DNA of 37,218 bases from Phycisphaerales bacterium (GTDB lineage Bacteria; Planctomycetota; Phycisphaerae; Phycisphaerales; UBA1924): positions 1 to 37,218 of the forward strand of contig JADLFE010000053.1 in assembly GCA_020845755.1 (NCBI GenBank), written 5' to 3'. Below are positions 8,060-15,880 of this stretch, in pieces; positions within the stretch are counted from its first letter, which is position 1; each line of letters opens with the position of its first letter. The notes beneath the pieces are model-generated. The model had not been told where the DNA came from. It did no database searches and saw nothing but the letters and a program-made list of their open reading frames with translations. The translations under genes and the position numbers were made by a program.

Positions 8060-8132
8060 GCAAAGCCCGGAGTCCAGGCTCCCAGGACCGAATTCCATCC
8101 ACGAAAAGTTCAACTTGCGTACTGTCACCCCG
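8060..8132 (+). repeat. Dispersed repeat, copy C (truncated)
   Basis: It lies 51 bases after the HEPN gene stop. The 52-base gapless block gcaaa … aaaagttc is followed by actgtcaccccg, after which similarity to copies A and B ends. Read on the minus strand, copies A-C all encode a peptide of the form ELF(V/L)(E/D)G(I/V)R(V/S)W. The rest of the gap to 8380 has no gene I can support. Confidence 0.7.
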
Positions 8133-8380
8133 GCCTGTTGAAAAGACCCCGCTAATGCAGAGGCCTTTCGCTGTCCAGGCGTTGAGGAATTGAGGCCCGA
8201 AAACGGACCACGGGAAGCAAGCGGGAAATCCGATAGCGCCGGTAATTGGCTTAGGGGCGGAAGCGGCTTCCCTTTTGCCCGACGGCCAAGCTCCGTTCCA
8301 TGCCGACGCCAAAGCGCCCAAGCACCTCCTTCTGCCAACACACACAGTGTCACATTCTCACCCGCGTGCGCCACCCCGAT

Positions 8381-8407
8381 CGTGCGCCGTACGGCGCACG
8401 GTTTTCA
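8381..8407 (+). terminator. Perfect 20-bp palindrome, probable terminator
   Basis: cgtgcgccgtacggcgcacg is its own reverse complement and is followed on the plus strand by gttttc. It stands between convergent genes, immediately beyond the stop of the minus-strand PfkB gene (8405), and could stop transcripts from the left. It has no T-run on the minus strand. Confidence 0.5.
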
Positions 8408-9484
8408 AGTTGAAGCCACACGAGTATTGGTCAAGCAGCAGTCGCACCAAACGGGAGTGATCGTACCTCGGGTCCGCGGGCTGTTCGTCTCCTTAACGAC
8501 CTTTGTCTTGCCCTTGAGAATGTCGGCGATGGTGTCGTCAAAATCCTTTCGCGAGACGGTGTACATGCCCCCACGGGCGCCGTCGTAGCGACATGCCCAT
8601 GCGGCCATCGCCTGTCCCTTCATCAGGGCAGCCTGGACGGTACTGGAGGACGCCTCCGCCAGCCCCTGCGGACCTAGGCTCCATAGCGAGTCGATGATGC
8701 CGGCAGTACACCAATCTCCTGCGCCAGCGCTGTCGCGGAGCGATTCCACCTTAAAGGCTTGAAGAGTCTTCCAGGATCGATTCTTCTTGCCGCCAGACCA
8801 AGCAAAGCGAAGTCCGGATGACCCCAGCGTCTCGACTAACAACAACGGAGTCTTCGCCCTGAGAATCGCGGAGTTCCCGCTGACTCGGTCGTTTGCGACC
8901 TTGACCACGTGTGCGGCCGCGAGTGCATCAGCAAGTTGGTTGGGCTCGCTCTCGGCTGATGGCTCGAACACGACCAATGCCCCCTCCCTGCGAGCATGCT
9001 GCGCAAGCGTGACGGCCGCACGCGAAGTGCGATCGAAGTAAAACACATCAGCTTTCGGCATACGGGTCGTGAGGTCCGGAACGTTGGCCACACGGACAGC
9101 TTTGTACCAGGGAAGCCATGCACCGCAAGCAGGGCATTTGCGGGAGAACGAATGCGAGCGCTGGCCGTCGCGGGTCTGTCGAAGGTGCTGAACCACGACG
9201 GGCGTGCTCCCGCCGTCGCTCAACGAGATGAAGTCGAGCTTCACACCCCAGAACTCCAAGTCCTCGATAATCCGCTTTGACGCGGCATCGCCCCGCAGGC
9301 GTGCTACCGGATACGAGTTCCAGCCGAGATAGGCCAGCGCTGTGAGCACATTCCCGCAGGTGCCGCCGGTACAAAGCACGGGATCGGTGTCCGCGTTGTC
9401 CGCAATGACGACGTCGAGTGCGACCAATCCGGTCCCGATGACGTGCGGCTTCGCGCGGCGCTTTGTTGAACGATTGTGGGACAT
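8405..9484 (-). CDS. PfkB-family sugar/nucleoside kinase with CxxC insert
   Basis: A 359-residue ribokinase-like enzyme and the last gene of the five-gene operon. It shows the substrate-side GGT…NVLTALAYLG motif (about 40-54) and the catalytic GAGD (254-257) with Asp as base, within DSAGAGDWCTAG. Such kinases phosphorylate a sugar or nucleoside hydroxyl with ATP. Unusual is CPACGAW near residue 117, a CxxC that could be half of a metal site or a redox pair; ordinary PfkB proteins lack it. The frame is open upstream to 9574, but the ATG at 9484 forms a TAATG junction with the previous stop. The substrate is unknown. The context suggests it makes or recycles a sugar-phosphate used by the system. 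Confidence 0.85.
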   Translation of the reverse strand: MSHNRSTKRRAKPHVIGTGLVALDVVIADNADTDPVLCTGGTCGNVLTALAYLGWNSYPVARLRGDAASKRIIEDLEFWGVKLDFISLSDGGSTPVVVQHLRQTRDGQRSHSFSRKCPACGAWLPWYKAVRVANVPDLTTRMPKADVFYFDRTSRAAVTLAQHARREGALVVFEPSAESEPNQLADALAAAHVVKVANDRVSGNSAILRAKTPLLLVETLGSSGLRFAWSGGKKNRSWKTLQAFKVESLRDSAGAGDWCTAGIIDSLWSLGPQGLAEASSSTVQAALMKGQAMAAWACRYDGARGGMYTVSRKDFDDTIADILKGKTKVVKETNSPRTRGTITPVWCDCCLTNTRVAST

Positions 9485-10626
9485 TATTCTTTCCTGTAGC
9501 ACTCCCCCGCGAGCCAAATGCCGACAGGTTCGACGTCTAGTTGTGGATTGCGAGGAACTTCGTAGCCTTGGCACTCGACATGCGCTATCCCGACTTCAAA
9601 CTGGGTCGACTTCAGTTCGTATGCGACCAAGAGGATGCCAAGAGACATGACCTTGCTGCACATCGCCGACAGCGCGACCCTGCATCCGCCGATGAGCTCT
9701 AGAACCTCGTGGTAGTGAATCGCCGCTCTCCGGGCTTGGCGGTAGATGTCGAAGGGATTGGACTCGGCCGCATAGATGATGTTGCGCGGGTCGATGCCGA
9801 CCTGATCGAACAAGAGGCTCTGATGCTCCATGACGATGTCGTCGCCGCGGCGCGGATTGCGTGCGGGGGACGGCAACACCGGGCAGGTCTCTCCCGGCTT
9901 CACAAGCTCGCAGATACGATCAAACTGCGCCGTGCGTCCTTCACCAAGAACGGGAATCCAGACGGTCGGCTGCCCACCCCGGGCTTCTCTACTGAAGGGT
10001 CCCTCAAAGGGATGAAGGTATCCGGCGGCTTCGTCAACTCCCTGCTCCTTGATCTGCATGTCGAGCCGTGGGTCCTCGGAGATGACCACGTGAATATTCG
10101 GGGCCGCCTTACCGGCTCTCTCCAGGTCATCATAGAAGTAAATGAGTCGGCTGATCAGAGGGAAGTAGATGACTCGGGGCATCGCGCTGATATCTACGAC
10201 AACGTCGGTGTAGGACTCCACAGCTCTGGTGTCGCCAAACAGGTCTGCCGCGCTCCAGGCGGCGATCGAAACGCCCTTGTCGTTCCGGAACTTGACCGTT
10301 CGAGTCGAGACTGTTCCGCGGCCGGCCACGCACGACTGGATCGCGGTCCAGTTCGCTGCGACCGCGTCGGCCTGGACTGAGGAGGGGCTGGACGCATCCT
10401 CTTCGTACGAGAGTCCGATGATGTCGATCGAGCAATCCGGCGCGGCGGTCGCCATTCGTGCGAGCCCCATGGCGGCTCTCGGATCGAAGCCACGTCCGAG
10501 GATGAATAGCACCCGCCGCTTCTGACCCGACGTGTGATCCTTCCAAAACGAGTCGAACGCAGTACCACGTACCTGGACGTAGTCCCGCCACCGCATTTCA
10601 CCCAGCGCAAGGCCGTTGGCCGTCAT
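9484..10626 (-). CDS. Uncharacterised Rossmann-like protein of the five-gene operon
   Basis: A 380-residue protein I do not recognise. The N-terminal half begins a Rossmann-like fold: RRVLFILGRGFDPR (about 37-50) is a hydrophobic strand followed by a glycine loop. DVVVDISAMPR follows near 140-150. The C-terminal third has helices with several Cys residues and an AIHYHEVLELIGG stretch. The arrangement recalls ligand-binding or signal-transduction domains rather than a classic enzyme, but no catalytic motif is clear. Its ATG at 10626 overlaps the ATPase stop by 4 bp (ATGA), and its stop touches the PfkB start. It is probably the sensor or adaptor of the system (inference). Confidence 0.75.
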   Translation of the reverse strand: MTANGLALGEMRWRDYVQVRGTAFDSFWKDHTSGQKRRVLFILGRGFDPRAAMGLARMATAAPDCSIDIIGLSYEEDASSPSSVQADAVAANWTAIQSCVAGRGTVSTRTVKFRNDKGVSIAAWSAADLFGDTRAVESYTDVVVDISAMPRVIYFPLISRLIYFYDDLERAGKAAPNIHVVISEDPRLDMQIKEQGVDEAAGYLHPFEGPFSREARGGQPTVWIPVLGEGRTAQFDRICELVKPGETCPVLPSPARNPRRGDDIVMEHQSLLFDQVGIDPRNIIYAAESNPFDIYRQARRAAIHYHEVLELIGGCRVALSAMCSKVMSLGILLVAYELKSTQFEVGIAHVECQGYEVPRNPQLDVEPVGIWLAGECYRKE

Positions 10627-12557
10627 AGCAACTCCTCCTCGGAGGGTTCCGCGTATGGCCGGTCCAGCCACTGAATGAGCGTTTTGAGTGGGCGTTCCTT
10701 GTACAGTCCGTAGCCTAACGGAAGATCAAAATGGACGCAGAGCAGGCGGTTCAGGTTCAGGAGCATCCACCTCTCCTGCTTGCAGTTGTAGTCGAGCTGC
10801 GCGACCAACAGGTTGTGCGACAGGGCGGATGTCAGGGTCTCGGCGAGGCGCAACATCCCCTCGTTGCCGCCGCTCTCTTTCTCGGTCTCCTCGAACAGCT
10901 GGAACCTCTCGGTCATCCTGATCGCGGTGCCGGTGACTCCCGGATCGTTCGGCGCCGTGGGGCGGTACGTGTACCAGTGCGAAAACTTACCCACCGATTC
11001 CAGGAACCTGCGGAGAATCCTGCCATGGCGAACCTTGCGGGGAATCTCGTCCCAAAGCTGGCGCGCCATCTGCTTCATGATCGCATGCTGACGCTCGCCA
11101 GGAAGCGCGAACGAAGGTCGGCGCAGCAGTTCTGCGGCGACGGACTCCTCGAATACCTCTCCGCCTAGCCCCAGGAACTGCTGGATATTCAGAGAAGCAA
11201 GCCTAGAGACGCGTTCGGACCCGAAGTAGTAGGGGAGATCGAACTCTTTGGCGAGGAACAACTCCGCGGCGTGCGCTACGGACGAGTCGTCTTTCTCCCC
11301 GAGTTCTTCCTCACCTAGAGGATGCTCCTCGAACAAGCCCTTCTGTTTCCTGTTGAGCTCCCTCTCGATGAGGATTTCCAGCTTGCGCCACTCAATGGCA
11401 CGCTCGCGAGGAACTACCTGAAGAGAATCCCGCAATCGAATCCACTCCTGGAACCGAAGCTTGGTGCCGTGCCTGGCCTTCACGCGAGCGGCGACTTGGT
11501 TGGCAATCTCGGTGAACTTCAGATCCCAGCGCGGACCGCCGAGCGTTTCCTCTAGGCAACCATGGAACGACGCGATCTCCGTGTCGGACGCCTCGCCGAT
11601 GCGGCGGTCGGCGACCTTTGTCGCGAGGCGCTCGAACTTGTCGTGCCGCCCCCGCCAGTAGCTTTCGATCTCGACTGTCGCCCCGTAGTCGCGCCCCTGC
11701 TCCGCGCCCGAAGAGAGCATCTCGCGCGGCGACATGGCCTCAAACCTCTCGGCGATCCAGATGCCTACCGGGCTGCGGGCGTCGATTACGGTGCTTGTGA
11801 GCAGTTCCCTCTGCTGCGACGTGAGCTTGTGAATGTCATCCATCATCAGCAGCACGCGTGAGGTGACAGGGGCGCCGTTGATCGAGAGATTGGCGGGCTC
11901 GATAAGACTCAGGCTGTAAAGGGCGTCGTCCCCCGGCAGCGTTTCCGCCTTCAATGGCCCCAAGCTGTCAAGGCTCCCGCACAGTATCGCCTCACGCTCC
12001 TCGGCCCACTGGTAGAGCTTTCGACCGGTGCATGGGAACGCCACCCCGAGCAGGGATGGGGTCTGCTTTCCCGAGGCCACCTGAATCTGGTCCAAGCCAT
12101 CGGGAAAACTCAGCCCCTTGAGGCTAACCGCCCCGCGAAGAACAGCAAGCGTGATGCGGGCGTTGAGCAGGCCGAAGAACAACCGGCTCTTGCGGGCTTG
12201 ATCAACGCTCAAGTCTTGGAGCATCGAATAGCCCGGTCCGCACGTGAGCAGCACTCCCAACACGGCGGGCCCTGCGTCATTGATCGCTCCGAAGTCCTTC
12301 AGTTTCTGGAAAAGCTCGCGTGTTCTGACGTCGTTCTTCCCTCGCCTGCACAAGGCCGCGAGTGAACCGGGCGTGAACATTCGGATGAGACTGGTCTTGC
12401 CACCTCCGGCCGCGCTGCGGATGATGTGAACCGAATCCCAGAGGGTCGCCTCGGGGAGCACCTCCAGAATCCCGGGCTCGAACAGCGTCAGAAAGTCATC
12501 GTCGGTGTCGATACTCTCTGCTCGCCGCAACCGGAATGGATTTCGTAGCCCTCTCAT
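10623..12557 (-). CDS. ORC/CDC6- or STAND-like P-loop ATPase
   Basis: A 644-residue protein with a P-loop near the N-terminus, SAAGGGKTS (48-56, Walker A), and Walker B RVLLMMDDIH (about 234-243). Roughly 400 residues of helical sequence rich in charged residues follow. The architecture, an early P-loop with an AAA+/ORC-like core and long helical tail, fits ATP-driven switches of prokaryotic conflict systems. I recall an 'ORC-CDC6-like' family found beside PRTase-like genes but cannot confirm it here. ATG 12557 overlaps the PRTase stop by 4 bp. The frame extends to 12608, but that longer start would sit inside the previous gene. Likely role: the ATP-dependent switch that controls the enzymes encoded around it. 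Confidence 0.8.
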   Translation of the reverse strand: MRGLRNPFRLRRAESIDTDDDFLTLFEPGILEVLPEATLWDSVHIIRSAAGGGKTSLIRMFTPGSLAALCRRGKNDVRTRELFQKLKDFGAINDAGPAVLGVLLTCGPGYSMLQDLSVDQARKSRLFFGLLNARITLAVLRGAVSLKGLSFPDGLDQIQVASGKQTPSLLGVAFPCTGRKLYQWAEEREAILCGSLDSLGPLKAETLPGDDALYSLSLIEPANLSINGAPVTSRVLLMMDDIHKLTSQQRELLTSTVIDARSPVGIWIAERFEAMSPREMLSSGAEQGRDYGATVEIESYWRGRHDKFERLATKVADRRIGEASDTEIASFHGCLEETLGGPRWDLKFTEIANQVAARVKARHGTKLRFQEWIRLRDSLQVVPRERAIEWRKLEILIERELNRKQKGLFEEHPLGEEELGEKDDSSVAHAAELFLAKEFDLPYYFGSERVSRLASLNIQQFLGLGGEVFEESVAAELLRRPSFALPGERQHAIMKQMARQLWDEIPRKVRHGRILRRFLESVGKFSHWYTYRPTAPNDPGVTGTAIRMTERFQLFEETEKESGGNEGMLRLAETLTSALSHNLLVAQLDYNCKQERWMLLNLNRLLCVHFDLPLGYGLYKERPLKTLIQWLDRPYAEPSEEELL

Positions 12558-13678
12558 GTCATTTCCCGGTGGCGCTGCACTCGCGGGAAGAGTCCGCGCA
12601 GATCGCACCGCTCGTAGAACCAGAGGATCGCGAGAGAGTTATTCGGTGTGTTGTGATGAAGGACGACAGGGAGGCCGCAGCCGGCATAACCGTACTTCCC
12701 GTCGGGGGTCCCGCCCTTCTTGAAGTTCACGTCGAAGATCACGTTGTGCACCGCATCGTCGTAGTATTTCTCGACAAGCCGGACGAACTCCGGCTCCGTC
12801 GCGCCGCGAGCGATGCGAACCTGGGAAGGGACCAACTGGACCGTGTCGACGTGGACGGCCGTGATCCCCAGTGTGGCGCTGTCGGCAAGCGACGATCGGA
12901 GATACTGGATCGCCTGTTCGGTAGCCATGTAGATCAGGATGATGATCTCCACGCCGTTCGGAGAACAGAGCGGCCGAAGAGCGCCTTTCTCGTCGGCAAG
13001 CGCCTGCAGGAATGTCGCGATCTTTCCGCCCGGCGGCTCGTTGTCACCTTTGGCGTAATAACTGGTCCCGCTGGCGGAGAAATCGTCCAAGAGCACGATG
13101 GTGCTGAATTTCGCGCTTGCGCCGGTTCCGCCGTCAATCTCCGACAGGTGCTTGGCGAGTTTTTCGAGCAGTTTCTGCACGCGGCCCACGGAGAGTTCGT
13201 GTGTTTGCCAGATCTGTTCGTGGTTTAAGTCGGGATTCGCGCGTCGAAACGTGTCGATTCGGGCGCCGTCACTGAGTCCAAGGAATAGCGTTTGCCGCTG
13301 GAGTGAGCGGAATGCGGCGGACGAAGCAATGCGACCGACCTGGCGAACGCTGACATTGTTCTCGCGAGCCGAGCGTGCGAGAAGAATCGGACGAATGTGA
13401 TCTTGGTACGCCGTGTCCACCAGGTGGTCCATTTCCCCGGCCGAGCAGAACACCAGGGAAGACTTGACGAATCGATACGCGACTTGGCGATCAGCGGGCT
13501 CGAACTGATCGAGCCACAAAGCCAGACTCTCCAGAAACCGAAGTCCCGGCGAGAACTGCTCATACTCATCGTACTTGAGCGCGGCCATTGCCTGGAGGAT
13601 GGGCCTCTCCCTCGCGATGTCGTTCGGCTCCCACGCGAGGACCTTGGCCAGGAGTTGTTCGGCGAGGACATCCTTCAC
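12554..13678 (-). CDS. Phosphoribosyltransferase-like protein (PRTase-CE type)
   Basis: A 374-residue protein. Residues about 193-206 read STIVLLDDFSASGTS, the PRPP-binding signature of type I phosphoribosyltransferases (two acidic residues followed by a Ser/Gly/Thr loop). The 190-residue helical N-terminus is not part of ordinary PRTases. The C-terminal part (…CGLPVVLHHNTPNNS…) probably completes the substrate pocket. Such divergent PRTases in conflict operons may use PRPP or a nucleotide to modify or degrade a target. I choose GTG 13678, which overlaps the SIS-HAD stop as GTGA, the pattern of every other junction in the operon. The frame is open to 13750 but lies within the upstream gene there. 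Confidence 0.8.
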   Translation of the reverse strand: MKDVLAEQLLAKVLAWEPNDIARERPILQAMAALKYDEYEQFSPGLRFLESLALWLDQFEPADRQVAYRFVKSSLVFCSAGEMDHLVDTAYQDHIRPILLARSARENNVSVRQVGRIASSAAFRSLQRQTLFLGLSDGARIDTFRRANPDLNHEQIWQTHELSVGRVQKLLEKLAKHLSEIDGGTGASAKFSTIVLLDDFSASGTSYYAKGDNEPPGGKIATFLQALADEKGALRPLCSPNGVEIIILIYMATEQAIQYLRSSLADSATLGITAVHVDTVQLVPSQVRIARGATEPEFVRLVEKYYDDAVHNVIFDVNFKKGGTPDGKYGYAGCGLPVVLHHNTPNNSLAILWFYERCDLRGLFPRVQRHREMT

Positions 13679-15633
13679 GGGAGCAGGCCTTTCGTGTCGA
13701 AACGTAGCGCCTTGCCGACGGGGTGCAGCCTGGTCAGGTATTCCAGACATGCAACGTCAAAGCGGGACTCGGGCTTCGCGAGGCTCCAGCATGTGGCCGG
13801 ATCACCATTGACTTCGTCAACGCTCAATGACAACGGATGGCGCAGCAGGTCCGCGTCGTTGCCGGGGGGACGGCCACGGTCGCCTATGCACAGAATCGAC
13901 GCGGCATCGTCGTCGAGACCGAGACTATTGATCAGGTGTCTGACGACGTTTGACTTGCTGACAGCGGCGGGGATGACATCGATCGAATGGCTCGATGTGG
14001 CGATCGACAGGTTGTAGCGGGAACCGGGAATTCGGCACACCTGCACGACCTCTGCAAGAACGGCACAGCCATTGGCGTCAGGAAGAAACTCGACGGTGAT
14101 TTGACGTCCCTTCGCTTCCACTGCGGCGTGCCGTTGAAGTACGGAGCTCCCGCGCAGCGCGTTGGCCACTTCGATTAGTTCGGCTGCCAGCGGTTGATCC
14201 GCCGGCGGACAACTCGTGTCGGCGAGCGACCCAATTTCTGCCCCGTTGTGGTATCCCACGACCACGTGCGCGCGATGCTGACTGCTCGTGAGCCGCTTGC
14301 GCAGCGTTTCGCGCACCGACTTACCCCGTCCGGTCGCGACGGCAATTGTGACGCCTGCATCGAGGATCGATTTAAGCCGCCTTATGATCTGGTCTGATGG
14401 ACCAAGAAGGCGACTCTGCGGCGCGCACAGCGTCCCGTCGTAGTCGATGACCACAGCCCGAATTCTCGCCTGGCCGAGGTGCCCTATAAACGTCCGGTAT
14501 TGTTGAACCCAGCGATCGAGGTCACCGCGGACCGCGAGGGTCGCCACTGGGTAGCGAGACTTGCGTTCCACGGCGAGATTCACGCGCTCGTCGGCCGAAG
14601 TGGCGGCGTGGCAGAGCCTCGGCATCGCCTTGAGATGATACAGTTTGCGGCCAAACATTGGAACATGCGGACGCCCCGGGTCAATCTTCTTGACATCCCC
14701 TGCAATCTGCGCCAGAAGGATGGAGTAGCCAATGGCGGCGAGCGAGCCATTCAGTCCTGCCTCCACAGTGATTTCGCATTGCGGGATGGTGCGTGGCAGA
14801 AGCGATAGCGTCTTCTTAGCGGTTTTGTCATCCCTCACTGAGAACGCGATGACCGCGGAAGACGAGGGATGTCGCGCGAGCCAGTGATGTCTGCCGTGCG
14901 CGAAGTTTCTGTAGTCGGCGGGTTGGATACTTGCCAGTGCCGCCTCTGTGAACCGCGATTCCATGTCCATGGCTGCCGGCTTCGTCGAAAGCCCGTGCAA
15001 GACGATGAGGGTGGATCGCTCCATGGCACACCTTGCTCGCCTCCGGAACTCTTTCAAGTGTTCTTGCGGATCCGCCTCGGCATGAAGAAGTTTACCAAGG
15101 GTCTTCGGCAGGCACGTGCGCACGCCGGCCCACGTTTCGTATGCCCGTAGAAGCAGGAGCGCGGTTGCGAGCAGAGAATTTGTCGCGAGGAATCCATCCT
15201 TTGGGGTGGGAGCGGAGAATGCATGGCACTGCGGCCAGCCCGCTTCCGCAAAGATCGTTTGAAGCTTGGAGCGAGAACGCATCGTAATGGCGAGGAGTTG
15301 GAGCGGTGTTCGCTTAACGGCGACTTGGGCGCCGGCGAGAACGTCTGGGTTGTTTCCTCCCGCCGAACAAATTAGGAGGGAAGAATCCAGCAGAGATCGT
15401 GGAGAGGTCGCGAACTCGTACGGGGTCTGGACTTGAGCGACATGCCCCGTGAATTGTGTATGCAGGAGCGCGGCAAAGTGCGCCGCGGTCAACGATCCAC
15501 CTGACCCTATGATCGAAAGCGCCGCGTGACCGCAACGTCCGATTGATCGGGACAAGTCGTCAATCGGTGCGCGCATGCCCCATTCGTAGGTCCTGTCCAG
15601 TTCGTCGAGTTCCTCGGCGTACGGCCTTCCCAT
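13675..15633 (-). CDS. SIS-domain / HAD-phosphatase fusion protein
   Basis: A 652-residue two-part enzyme and the first gene of the five-gene operon. Residues 1-350 form tandem SIS (sugar isomerase) domains: IIGSGGSLTAAHF (41-53) is the phosphosugar-binding loop, and ES…HGRHH (225-250) resembles the second SIS domain of GlmS-like proteins. Residues about 390-650 are a HAD hydrolase: nucleophile motif DYDGT (397-401), ATGRG (433-437), and IGDRG…GNDADLL near 595, with the acidic motif IV. This suggests isomerisation or binding of a sugar phosphate and its dephosphorylation. The ATG has GAGGG five bases upstream. The fusion itself is unusual. The substrate is unknown; the PfkB and PRTase genes point to a ribose- or hexose-phosphate. 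Confidence 0.85.
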   Translation of the reverse strand: MGRPYAEELDELDRTYEWGMRAPIDDLSRSIGRCGHAALSIIGSGGSLTAAHFAALLHTQFTGHVAQVQTPYEFATSPRSLLDSSLLICSAGGNNPDVLAGAQVAVKRTPLQLLAITMRSRSKLQTIFAEAGWPQCHAFSAPTPKDGFLATNSLLATALLLLRAYETWAGVRTCLPKTLGKLLHAEADPQEHLKEFRRRARCAMERSTLIVLHGLSTKPAAMDMESRFTEAALASIQPADYRNFAHGRHHWLARHPSSSAVIAFSVRDDKTAKKTLSLLPRTIPQCEITVEAGLNGSLAAIGYSILLAQIAGDVKKIDPGRPHVPMFGRKLYHLKAMPRLCHAATSADERVNLAVERKSRYPVATLAVRGDLDRWVQQYRTFIGHLGQARIRAVVIDYDGTLCAPQSRLLGPSDQIIRRLKSILDAGVTIAVATGRGKSVRETLRKRLTSSQHRAHVVVGYHNGAEIGSLADTSCPPADQPLAAELIEVANALRGSSVLQRHAAVEAKGRQITVEFLPDANGCAVLAEVVQVCRIPGSRYNLSIATSSHSIDVIPAAVSKSNVVRHLINSLGLDDDAASILCIGDRGRPPGNDADLLRHPLSLSVDEVNGDPATCWSLAKPESRFDVACLEYLTRLHPVGKALRFDTKGLLP

Positions 15634-15806
15634 GCCAGCCCTCGAGGTTGTGCGGCGCTACAAACACCCAGCTTCGACAACTTCGCCAAAGCTCGTCATT
15701 CGCCTGATGTTAGCCCATCAAGATACGAACTTCCCGGGAGACCGGTGAATTCTACCCTCAACGATCAGATTCTGGGGTATTTGGCACTTTCGAAACCGCG
15801 ATACCA

Positions 15807-15844
15807 CGAACAAAGGACCGCACCGGCGATCCGGTGCGGTCCTT
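15807..15844 (-). terminator. Terminator after the membrane-protein gene
   Basis: A 14-bp perfect stem (15813-15826 with 15831-15844) and loop cgat. Read on the minus strand it is followed by tttgttcg, a short U-rich tail. It lies 37 bases beyond the stop of the gene ending at 15881. The rest of 15634-15806 should contain the promoter of the SIS-HAD operon. Confidence 0.75.
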
Positions 15845-15880
15845 GGGAACAGATGCGCTCTCGCTCGGCGTGAAGTCCGG

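Noticed and set aside
283..8132. Integron-like attC sites
   Set aside because: The dispersed repeats lack the core GTTRRRY/RYYYAAC pairs, the modules are not in one direction, and no tyrosine integrase is nearby.
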